Translations under genes and position numbers: made by a program
The notes under the pieces: model-generated
Database searches by the model: none
Told to the model about the DNA's origin: nothing
What the model saw: only the letters and a program-made list of their open reading frames with translations
DNA from: UBA11891 sp049890035
GTDB lineage: Bacteria; Bacteroidota; Bacteroidia; Flavobacteriales; Flavobacteriaceae
DNA: 64,000 bases
Reading direction: 5' to 3'
NCBI GenBank assembly: GCA_049890035.1
Contig: JBMHCG010000029.1
Span: forward strand, 1 to 64,000
Shown: positions 43,579 to 51,378 of the stretch, piece after piece
How positions within the stretch are numbered: position 1 is the first letter of the stretch
Layout of the letters: each line of letters begins with the position of its first letter

Positions 43579-45224
43579 TTTTTTTGCAGGTCAAATTCTT
43601 TAGGCAAAGGAATACCGCTGATTTTTGGGAGCACCATTCGAATGTCTTTTTGACTAAACAAATCGCCTTTTCTTCGTGGCCTTTCAGAGTCTCTCCAGAA
43701 AAATCCCTTTAATTTTCGCTCATTGGTGTCAATTTGCAACTCCGGAAACACGTCTCCACCGGGACTTACTAAAAAGGTTATATCAGAAATTCCATTTTGT
43801 CCCATCACCATATCCAAAGCACTACAAAGGGTTTTGTTAATGCCAATCAGTTCATTGTCCTCATCCGAGTATAAATAGTAGACAACTTGGGTGTTTTTTT
43901 CTACATAAATGTTTTCTAAATCCCCTTCTTTGAAACTGCCATTGAGGAGCCCCCCTTTGATTTGGTTATATCCATCACTGCTGAGTGAATCTTTCTCAAT
44001 GACAAAAACGTTGCCTCGGATTTTAAGAGAATCTAATTTTTTTGTTTCAACATTGGAAAGTAATTCGATAAAATCTCCCGTCATTTGACTGTTTCCAAAC
44101 CACATAACTGGATTTCGTTGCGTAAGGTCTTTTTCAGTAAATACTTGTTTTTCTTTGCTTGTCAAAGGCCGTTTGTAAAGTCGAATCCCGCCTGTCGTTT
44201 CGTTGAAATAAATAGAATCTGATTTGGCTCGCATATCAGACTTTAGGATGCGAACATCATAAAAGCCTCGAAGGATACGTTCGTTTTCAGGACCTGTAGC
44301 GACCAATGTATCGGCATGGATAAAAAGAGAATCCTTTTCGATGATGTTAGTTGCTATGGCGCGTCGTGTGATAATGGCAGAGTCACGAGCTTTAAATATT
44401 TCCCCATAATGTCCCTGAATGATGGATTGATTTAAGGTGTCGAGAATCCGAACACGGTTCGTACCAGCAGCATATTCGCGTTCGTTTTCAAAGTATAAAC
44501 TATCTCCATTGATCACCCTTCCGTCGTAGTCAATTTGTGCATTTTTCTCAAAGTTTCCTTTTTGAGCTTTCATATTGTAAAAGCCCCGTTCACTGTAAAT
44601 AGTATAGTCTTTCCCCTCAATGGTAGAGGGGCCATAAAAATAGGCATAGTCCAACTCGGTGAAGTAATCAAGTTGTTGGGCGTTGACTTTATATTCTGGA
44701 TTTTTAATTTTTACATTATAGAGGAAACGATACTTTTTATCTTCCATATAATAGATTCCTCTTTCACTGGTCAGTGTACTTTCCTCATCAATGATTTTTC
44801 CTGGAGTATTATAAAATGCTTGATTGGCTATTCGATCCAAGTACAAGGTATCTGTTTCAAGAGTCATATCCGGTCGCTGTAACACCACTGTTCCCCATGC
44901 TTTGGCTTTTCGTTTTTGACCATCATATTCCATTTCTTGACAAGTCATTTTCAGGCTATCTCCTTGTGTGAAAACAACATCTCCTTGGGCACGAAAAAAA
45001 TTGCGCTTGGCATAGAAATAACTTCGATCCGAAATAACGAGTGCTCCTTCATGAAAAAGATGGACGCGTTCTTCGGGACTGCGAAGTAAAATTGTAGCCC
45101 CGGGGAATAGGGTTTCATCCTGTTGTGAGCTTCCTGCCTTTTGGATTTCAACGATTTTTGTTTCCTGTGCCCATGATGAGAAGGTCAACAAACTGGCAAA
45201 AAGAAGAGGAAACAAGTGTTTCAT
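43575..45224 (-). CDS. OstA-like exported protein (LPS transport, LptA/LptD N-domain type)
   Basis: A 549-residue secreted or outer-membrane protein with a signal peptide (KHLFPLLFASLLTFSSWAQ). The body is an OstA-type beta-jellyroll: repeated strands with regular YxxRGFYN/GxxxF units such as NQAFYNTPGKIIDEE, YDYFTELDYAYFYGPSTIEG-like stretches, and SLYFENEREYAAGTN. Such proteins form the periplasmic bridge or outer-membrane end of the LPS export path. The C-terminal part lacks a clear barrel of full LptD length, so it is LptA-like but long. It lies 1 bp after purA and is coupled to the aminotransferase. Confidence 0.82.
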   Translation of the reverse strand: MKHLFPLLFASLLTFSSWAQETKIVEIQKAGSSQQDETLFPGATILLRSPEERVHLFHEGALVISDRSYFYAKRNFFRAQGDVVFTQGDSLKMTCQEMEYDGQKRKAKAWGTVVLQRPDMTLETDTLYLDRIANQAFYNTPGKIIDEESTLTSERGIYYMEDKKYRFLYNVKIKNPEYKVNAQQLDYFTELDYAYFYGPSTIEGKDYTIYSERGFYNMKAQKGNFEKNAQIDYDGRVINGDSLYFENEREYAAGTNRVRILDTLNQSIIQGHYGEIFKARDSAIITRRAIATNIIEKDSLFIHADTLVATGPENERILRGFYDVRILKSDMRAKSDSIYFNETTGGIRLYKRPLTSKEKQVFTEKDLTQRNPVMWFGNSQMTGDFIELLSNVETKKLDSLKIRGNVFVIEKDSLSSDGYNQIKGGLLNGSFKEGDLENIYVEKNTQVVYYLYSDEDNELIGINKTLCSALDMVMGQNGISDITFLVSPGGDVFPELQIDTNERKLKGFFWRDSERPRRKGDLFSQKDIRMVLPKISGIPLPKEFDLQKK

Positions 45225-45225
45225 G

Positions 45226-46494
45226 TTACCTAAAAATGGTTTGTTTTCGGTCGGGGCCTACGGAAACTATTTTAATGGGTGTTTCCAGTTCTTTTTCCAG
45301 AAAATCAACATAGGCCCGGAATGATTTAGGGAGTTCCGTCTCTGAAGTCATTCGGGTAAGGTCTTCTTTCCATCCCGGTAGTTCTTTCCAAACGGGCTGG
45401 ATGGAGGGGTCGGATAAATCAAAAGGAAGATGTGTAACGACTTCATTTCCTATCAGGTATGCTGTACAGACTTTTATGGATGAAAAACCTGATAAAACAT
45501 CTCCTTTCATCATCATTAACTCGGTGACACCATTGATTCGAATCGCATACTTCAGGGCGACCAAATCAAGCCACCCACATCGTCTGGCACGACCCGTTGT
45601 TGCTCCAAATTCGTGACCAATCTGTCCTATTCGCTCTCCATCTGCATCGAACAGCTCGGTAGGGAAGGGGCCGCTCCCAACGCGTGTTGTGTAGGCTTTA
45701 AAAATACCCAAAACGTTTTGGATGGTGTTGGGACCAATTCCCAAACCTGTACAAGCACCAGAAGCAGTTGTAGTGGATGAGGTCACAAAGGGATAGGTCC
45801 CAAAATCAATATCCAGTAAAGAACCTTGGGCGCCTTCTGCCAAAATTTTCTTTTTCTTTTTTATAGCCTCGTGAAGGTAGTTTTCACTGTCAACGATTCG
45901 ACACATTTTTAGGCTTTCAAGGCTGTTAAAGAACTCGTTTTCAAGTTCCTTCAGATCAAAATCAATCTCACTCGGGTAATGGGTAAGCAAACGGATGTGT
46001 TTTTCGACTAAATTTTGATACCGTTCTTTCCAGTTCGATGCCAAAGTGTCTCCCACGCGGATTCCATTTCTCCCCGTTTTGTCCATATAGGTAGGCCCAA
46101 TTCCCTTTAAGGTCGATCCAATCTTGGCTTTTCCTTTAGCGGCTTCAGAAGCCGCGTCGAGCAAGCGGTGGGTGGGTAGTATCAGGTGTGCTTTTTTGGA
46201 GATTAATAATTTTCTTCTAAAATCAATATCGAAAGAAGTCAACCCCTCCAGTTCTTTTTTGAAAATGACAGGGTCAATAACGACACCATTTCCAATAAGA
46301 TTGGTGGCTGTTGGGTGAAAAATTCCAGATGGAATGGTATGGAGGACATGTTTGTGCCCTTCAAATTCGAGGGTATGTCCGGCATTAGGTCCTCCTTGAA
46401 ACCGTGCTATAATATCATAGGATTGGGTGAGCACATCCACAATTTTACCTTTGCCCTCGTCGCCCCATTGAAGGCCGAGTAATAGATCTACCAT
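45226..46494 (-). CDS. purA: Adenylosuccinate synthase
   Basis: PurA joins IMP and aspartate with GTP, the first committed step to AMP. The 422-residue protein has the P-loop variant GDEGKGK (11-17), GGPNAGHTLEF, the IMP loop GIGPTYMDKTGRNGIRVGD, EGAQGSLLDIDFGTYPFVTSS and the GTP-specific C-terminus SVGPDRKQTI. It lies 11 bp after fur and 1 bp before the OstA-like gene. Confidence 0.97.
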   Translation of the reverse strand: MVDLLLGLQWGDEGKGKIVDVLTQSYDIIARFQGGPNAGHTLEFEGHKHVLHTIPSGIFHPTATNLIGNGVVIDPVIFKKELEGLTSFDIDFRRKLLISKKAHLILPTHRLLDAASEAAKGKAKIGSTLKGIGPTYMDKTGRNGIRVGDTLASNWKERYQNLVEKHIRLLTHYPSEIDFDLKELENEFFNSLESLKMCRIVDSENYLHEAIKKKKKILAEGAQGSLLDIDFGTYPFVTSSTTTASGACTGLGIGPNTIQNVLGIFKAYTTRVGSGPFPTELFDADGERIGQIGHEFGATTGRARRCGWLDLVALKYAIRINGVTELMMMKGDVLSGFSSIKVCTAYLIGNEVVTHLPFDLSDPSIQPVWKELPGWKEDLTRMTSETELPKSFRAYVDFLEKELETPIKIVSVGPDRKQTIFR

Positions 46495-46505
46495 TGGGTA
46501 TTATA

Positions 46506-46964
46506 CTAAGTTGATGAGTCTTTTTTCTTGGTGCCGTAAAAGTATAAAGAATGGTTGTGAATTTCGATATCAAAAACTTCTTCTATGGTTTTTTTGATAT
46601 GCTGAATACGTGGATCACAAAACTCCTTTACTTCACCTGAATCTGTAAAAATAATGTGGTCATGTTGACGATCAAAATAGGACTTTTCATAGTGTGATTG
46701 GTTGGTTCCAAATTGGTGTTTTCGAACCAGTCCACACTCCAATAACAATTCAATGGTATTGTATAATGTTGCTCTGCTGACCCGATAGTTTTTGTTTTTC
46801 ATGGTAAGATAAAGTGACTCAATATCAAAGTGATCTTGATTGTCATAAATCTCATATAAAATGGCAAAACGCTCGGGTGTTTTACGATGTCCTTGTTTGT
46901 TTAAAAAATTGATAAATACGTCTTTAACAATTTCTTGTGGGTCTTTGGTTTCGGAAGTTGCCAT
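46506..46964 (-). CDS. Fur family transcriptional regulator
   Basis: A 152-residue Fur-type metalloregulator. The winged-helix domain covers about 15-90 (KTPERFAILYEIY, RVSRATLYNTIELLLECGLV) and the dimerisation domain follows with HDHIIF (His101, His103), Glu114 and HNHSLYFYG (His136, His138). The structural zinc CxxC found in many Fur proteins is absent: the corresponding residues are Phe106 and Ser109. Whether it senses iron, zinc or peroxide cannot be told. It has its own promoter inside the 23-bp gap after relA, and a palindrome there may be its own operator. Confidence 0.92.
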   Translation of the reverse strand: MATSETKDPQEIVKDVFINFLNKQGHRKTPERFAILYEIYDNQDHFDIESLYLTMKNKNYRVSRATLYNTIELLLECGLVRKHQFGTNQSHYEKSYFDRQHDHIIFTDSGEVKEFCDPRIQHIKKTIEEVFDIEIHNHSLYFYGTKKKDSST

Positions 46965-46968
46965 GTGT

Positions 46969-46976
46969 CAAATATA
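46969..46976 (-). promoter_or_regulatory. fur -7 promoter element TATATTTG
   Basis: An exact TAnnTTTG match on the minus strand, four bases (ACAC) before the fur ATG. It lies in the short gap after the relA stop, so fur has its own promoter even though it is in a run of same-strand genes. Confidence 0.65.
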
Positions 46977-46988
46977 CGGTATCCGTAT
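46974..46988. promoter_or_regulatory. Palindrome ATACGG-TAT-CCGTAT overlapping the fur promoter
   Basis: A perfect 6+6 bp inverted repeat with a 3-bp spacer overlaps the first bases of the fur -7 element. It does not resemble the E. coli Fur box or the PerR box. Its position suggests repression, perhaps by the Fur-like product itself. Confidence 0.4.
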
Positions 46989-49195
46989 CAATCCCGGACT
47001 ACTTTTTCAATCCCTTGAAGACGTTTCAGATTGGCTACCAGTTTGTCTAATAAATTTTTGTTTTTCACACTGACACGGATACGTCCTTCAAATACACCAT
47101 CATTAGCTTCAAAGGATATTTTACTAATATTTACGTGCATGTTATTCGATATCAAACGGGTAACTTCGTTGACTAGCCCTAAATTATCAATCCCTGTCAA
47201 GATGAGTTTGGCAGAAAATTCTTCAACAGTAGAATCCATCCAGCGCGCATCCATAACACGATAGGCATAATTGGCATTCAATGCAATGGCATTGGGGCAG
47301 TCTTTTTGATGGACTTTAATCCCTTCACTTACCGTGACAAAACCAAAAACGGGATCGCCAGGAATTGGATTGCAACATTGTGCCAAAGCGTAGGGGAGGG
47401 TTTCTTTTTCCTTCCCAAACACCAATTTATCATAGTTGGGTTGGTGTTGAACTTCTTTGACTTGTCCCGTTCTCTTTTGAAAATGACGTATTCTTTTTTT
47501 AAAAAAGGTTAAAAAGGTATTGGTATAGTCGTTGGCAAATGTTCGAATATCTCTATTGGTCAACGTACCAATGCCCACTTGATAAAATAAATCTTGTGTT
47601 GCATTGATTTTGAAATACCGCACCATATACCGCAAACATTTGTCATCCATTGACACTTTCAAGTGTTTAAGTTTGCGACGGAGCAATTCTTTGCCTTCTT
47701 CTGCAATACGTTTTTTTTCCTCGTTCAAGGAAGATTTGATTTTGGACCGTGCTCGTGAGGTGATGACAAAATCAATCCAGTTGGCGGTGGGTTTGACACT
47801 TTCCGAGGTGATGATGTCCACTTGGTCGCCACTTTTGAGTTTGTAACTCAAAGGTACCAATTTGTTATTGACACGGGCTCCTCTCGTTTTGATCCCTACT
47901 TCGGTGTGTATATGAAATGCAAAATCCAAAGCGGTCGCGCCTTTGGGAAGGGATTTAAGTTCCCCGGCGGGGGTAAAGACAAAAATTTCTTTAGAATAGA
48001 GATTGAGTTTAAAATCCTGAACAAAATCTACGGCATCCGTATTATTGGTTTCGAGCACTTCTTGCAGGCGATCCAACCACGTTTCAATGCCGATTTCTTT
48101 TTGATTCCCTTGTTTGTATTTGTAATGAGCAGCATAACCTCGTTCGGCTATTTCATGCATACGCTCTGAGCGAATTTGTACTTCGACCCACTTTTTTTCA
48201 GGTCCCATCACAGTGATATGAAGGGCTTCGTATCCAGTTGATTTGGGAGTTGTAATCCAATCTCTCAATCGTGTGGGATTGGGGACAAAATGATCGGTAA
48301 TAATTGAATAGATTTTCCAAGCGACCAATTTTTCCTGATCGCGTTTGGCTTTGTATATGATGCGTATAGCAAACTTGTCGAAAATCTGATTGAATGGGAC
48401 ATTTTGTTTCAGCATTTTTTTGTGAATCGAATAAATCGATTTGCTTCTTCCTTTTATCTCATAACTAGCTACCTCTTTGTCTAATGTACTGTGAACCAGA
48501 TCAGTGAATGAGTCTATATATGCATTCTGGTAGGCTTTGTCCTCTTCTACATTATTTTTTATCGCCAAGTATTGATTGGGTTCTGTGTACTTAAAGCCTA
48601 AATCTTCTAAAGTAGTTTTGACATTATACAGGCCAATTCTATGCGCCAACGGGGCATAAATATAAAGGGTCTCAGAGGCAATTTTGACTTGTTTGTATTC
48701 CGCTAGCCCATCAAGGGTCATCATGTTGTGGAGACGATCCGCAATTTTGATGATAATCACACGCACATCATCATGAAGTGTTAAGAGCATTTTGCGGAAA
48801 TTTTCAGCCTGCAAGGACACGTCCTTATCCTTTTTTAAATGTGCGATTTTTGTCAGCCCGTGTACGATTCGAGCAACCGTCGTTCCCACCAATCGTTCCA
48901 AATCTTCAAGTGTGTATTCGGTGTCTTCAATGACATCATGCAACAAAGCGGCAGCAATGGAAGTGGCATCCAATCCAATCTGTTCGGCAACGATTTTTGC
49001 TACAGCAATGGGGTGAAAAATGTAGGCTTCTCCGGTTTTACGTCGTTGTTCTTTGTGTGCTTCAACAGCTGTATCAAATGCGGTTCGGATCAGTTTTTTG
49101 TCTCCCGCTGTGAGGGTTTGATAACTGATACGAAGGAGCTCTTTATACTGCCGTGCAATTTCCTTATTTTCTTTTTCTGTATCTATGGTGAGCAT
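46988..49195 (-). CDS. Bifunctional (p)ppGpp synthetase/hydrolase (RelA/SpoT)
   Basis: This long Rel enzyme makes and breaks (p)ppGpp in the stringent response. The 735-residue protein has an HD hydrolase domain (HPIAVAKIVAEQIG, ALLHDVIEDTEYT about 85-97), a synthetase domain (RDWITTPKSTGYEALHITV near residue 300), TGS (PAGELKSLPKGATALDFAFHIH) and a C-terminal ACT domain. HD and synthetase motifs are both intact. It follows the trmH-like gene by 6 bp and is followed by fur. Confidence 0.96.
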   Translation of the reverse strand: MLTIDTEKENKEIARQYKELLRISYQTLTAGDKKLIRTAFDTAVEAHKEQRRKTGEAYIFHPIAVAKIVAEQIGLDATSIAAALLHDVIEDTEYTLEDLERLVGTTVARIVHGLTKIAHLKKDKDVSLQAENFRKMLLTLHDDVRVIIIKIADRLHNMMTLDGLAEYKQVKIASETLYIYAPLAHRIGLYNVKTTLEDLGFKYTEPNQYLAIKNNVEEDKAYQNAYIDSFTDLVHSTLDKEVASYEIKGRSKSIYSIHKKMLKQNVPFNQIFDKFAIRIIYKAKRDQEKLVAWKIYSIITDHFVPNPTRLRDWITTPKSTGYEALHITVMGPEKKWVEVQIRSERMHEIAERGYAAHYKYKQGNQKEIGIETWLDRLQEVLETNNTDAVDFVQDFKLNLYSKEIFVFTPAGELKSLPKGATALDFAFHIHTEVGIKTRGARVNNKLVPLSYKLKSGDQVDIITSESVKPTANWIDFVITSRARSKIKSSLNEEKKRIAEEGKELLRRKLKHLKVSMDDKCLRYMVRYFKINATQDLFYQVGIGTLTNRDIRTFANDYTNTFLTFFKKRIRHFQKRTGQVKEVQHQPNYDKLVFGKEKETLPYALAQCCNPIPGDPVFGFVTVSEGIKVHQKDCPNAIALNANYAYRVMDARWMDSTVEEFSAKLILTGIDNLGLVNEVTRLISNNMHVNISKISFEANDGVFEGRIRVSVKNKNLLDKLVANLKRLQGIEKVVRD

Positions 49196-49201
49196 CTACT
49201 A

Positions 49202-50005
49202 CTAAGGTATCAATTTCCTAGGAAATGATTTTGATTCCCGTGAATGATACACTAAAATTCCTGCAGCAACAGAAACATTTAACGAATCAATCGGTGGGGT
49301 CATTGGGATCTGAACACAAACGTCTGCAGCTGCTAACCAGGCCTCACTTAAACCCACAGCTTCTGTTCCAACAACCAAAGCCAAAGGGGTTTGATAATTT
49401 GTTTCTGTGTAGGCAATGCTTGTATCTGACAAGGCTGCTGCTGCAATAAAAAATTTTTTTTCTTTGAGAAAACCGATCAGTGTTTCTGTATCTTCTTGAA
49501 TGACTGGTATCGAAAACAAGCCGCCCATGCTATTGCGTATACAGGGGGGACTGTAGAGGTCTGTTTTTGAGTTTGCTATCAATACGGCATCCAAACCAGC
49601 TCCTGCGGCGGTCCGAATTAAGGCACCGATATTTCCAGGTTTTTCAGGAGCTTCTGCCACAAGAACATGCGCAGATGAAGATAATTTTAAATCGGTTAGT
49701 CTTTTATTTTTCATTTTGAAAACCCCTAAATACGATTCACTGCCACCGCGTTGTGTTACCTTATCAAAAAGAGTTGCCTGAAGCTCAAAGGTTATTTTGC
49801 TATTCCATGGAATTTTACGGTTCGTTTTTTCACGCATCCAAAGTTGTTGGAGTTCATATCCATGGGTAAGTGCTCGTTCCATTTCTCGTATCCCTTCTAT
49901 GACAAAAAGCTGTTTTTTTTTACGCTCACGGGCTTTTTTAAACAAGCGTAACAACTCTTTGAACTGTGGGTTTTGATGGCTTTTTATGTATGTTGTATGG
50001 GTCAT
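49202..50005 (-). CDS. TrmH/SpoU family RNA 2'-O-methyltransferase
   Basis: A 267-residue protein with an N-terminal L30e-like substrate-binding domain (FKELLRLFKKARERKKKQLFVIEGIREMERAL) and a C-terminal SPOUT methyltransferase domain with the trefoil-knot motifs VLVAEAPEKPGNIGALIRTAAGAG, LALVVGTEAVGLSEAWL and IPMTPPIDSLNVSVAAGILVYH. It would methylate a ribose in rRNA or tRNA; the position is not readable. ATG at 50005 is preferred to an in-frame ATG at 50020, which would add only five residues. The weak upstream element GACCTTTG differs from TAnnTTTG at one position. Confidence 0.92.
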   Translation of the reverse strand: MTHTTYIKSHQNPQFKELLRLFKKARERKKKQLFVIEGIREMERALTHGYELQQLWMREKTNRKIPWNSKITFELQATLFDKVTQRGGSESYLGVFKMKNKRLTDLKLSSSAHVLVAEAPEKPGNIGALIRTAAGAGLDAVLIANSKTDLYSPPCIRNSMGGLFSIPVIQEDTETLIGFLKEKKFFIAAAALSDTSIAYTETNYQTPLALVVGTEAVGLSEAWLAAADVCVQIPMTPPIDSLNVSVAAGILVYHSRESKSFPRKLIP

Positions 50006-50020
50006 TATTGCAAAGGTCAT

Positions 50021-50061
50021 AAAAAAAAAGCTTGTTGACTATGAAAAATAGTCAACAAGCT
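50021..50061 (-). terminator. Strong intrinsic terminator of the amidohydrolase operon
   Basis: A 14-bp perfect stem (left arm 50029-50042, GAAAA loop on the plus strand, right arm 50048-50061) with a run of eight A on the left, which is a T-run on the minus strand. It ends transcription of the upstream amidohydrolase gene and separates it from the trmH-like gene. Confidence 0.93.
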
Positions 50062-50087
50062 GCCTTTTCCCAATCGCCTTTGAAGGG

Positions 50088-51368
50088 CTAATTTACTTTT
50101 TCACTATATCGTTGCCATAGCTGGGTTTGATGTGTTTCCAAACTGATTGCACGCCCATCAATGAAAGCATGACTTAACAGATTGGTTCGCATGTCGAGCG
50201 CATCTCCCTTGGATACAAATAAGGTTGCTTTTTTTCCGACTTCAAGGGTCCCAACTTCTTGATCAATACCTAAAATTTTGGCAGGATTGGCGGTTAGTAA
50301 CGCGACTGCTTTTTCATAGGGTACTCCATAGGCAGCAAAGCTCCCTGCATAAAAGGGGAGATTGCGGGTATTCATTGTTTCCATACGACCACTCATCTCA
50401 ATAGCAACAGTCAAACCTGCTTCAATCAGCTGTGTTCCAAGTGTAAATGTACTTTTAAGGGATTCGTCCTCATTGTTTGGTAGCCTATGGGGGCGGGGTA
50501 TAATTACTGGGATATTATGTTCTTTTAATAGATCCAGTTGCATGGGGGCTTCGTGGCCACCTACAATAGCCAATCTTTGAACGCCCCATTCCATTAATTT
50601 TGTGATACTTTCTTCTATTTGCTCACTGCTATTGGCATGGATATAAAGTCGTTTACTTCCATCAAAAACACCAGCCATTGCTTCAAAGGGCAAGTGTTTG
50701 GGTTGGGTGTTTTTTAAGTACACTCGTGCTTTGGCAAAATAGTTCTCCAATTCCTCCACAGAGGTATTGTATTCTTTATTTCTTTTGAGATTGGGATCCT
50801 CGCCCAGCCACCAACGGCCACGTTGGAAGGGGTTGGGCCAGCGTAGATGGATTCCATCATCAGCCTTAAGAAGCGCATCTTCCCAATTCCATGCGTCCAA
50901 TTGCATGACCGAAGAACTGCCCGATATACGTCCCCCACGGGGTGTGACCTGAGCCATCAAAACGCCGTTGGGGCGGACACTTTCCACAACTTGTGACTCG
51001 GCATTGTAGGCAATAGCGGCTCGAATATGAGGCAGTAGGGCACCCAGTTCATCTTTGTCATTGGTAGCTCGGACTGCATCAATTTCAACCAATCCCAATG
51101 TTGTATTCATACCTATAAAGCCAGGATATACATGTTGGTCATTACCGTCGATTCGTTTTTTAAAATCATTTGGAGCATCAGCAGCTTGTCCCACATAGGT
51201 AATTCGTCCCTGGTCAAAACCGATGGCTGCGTTTTCAATTACTTCTCCATTACCAATATGTGCGGTAACACCACTGATCAATATGGATTCGCTTTGAGTG
51301 GGGGCAGGGGTTTGCTGTGCTTTGGCAAACAAAGGCAAACAGAAAAGTATAAAAATGAATTTTTTCAT
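50088..51368 (-). CDS. Amidohydrolase-family exported protein with a degenerate metal site
   Basis: This 426-residue protein begins with a signal peptide (MKKFIFILFCLPLFAKAQ) and has the amidohydrolase frame: a small beta domain (ILISGVTAHIGNGEVIENAAIGFDQGRITYVG), a barrel region, and the C-terminal GVPYEKAVALLTANPAKILGIDQEVGTLEVGKKATLFVSKGD. The HxH that should follow YPGFI reads NTT (GFIGMNTTLG), so the usual metal site is lost. It may be a structural partner of the larger amidohydrolase just upstream, from which it is 10 bp apart. The frame is open further upstream, but the ATG at 51368 gives the signal peptide. Confidence 0.88.
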   Translation of the reverse strand: MKKFIFILFCLPLFAKAQQTPAPTQSESILISGVTAHIGNGEVIENAAIGFDQGRITYVGQAADAPNDFKKRIDGNDQHVYPGFIGMNTTLGLVEIDAVRATNDKDELGALLPHIRAAIAYNAESQVVESVRPNGVLMAQVTPRGGRISGSSSVMQLDAWNWEDALLKADDGIHLRWPNPFQRGRWWLGEDPNLKRNKEYNTSVEELENYFAKARVYLKNTQPKHLPFEAMAGVFDGSKRLYIHANSSEQIEESITKLMEWGVQRLAIVGGHEAPMQLDLLKEHNIPVIIPRPHRLPNNEDESLKSTFTLGTQLIEAGLTVAIEMSGRMETMNTRNLPFYAGSFAAYGVPYEKAVALLTANPAKILGIDQEVGTLEVGKKATLFVSKGDALDMRTNLLSHAFIDGRAISLETHQTQLWQRYSEKVN

Positions 51369-51378
51369 AGGATCGTTT

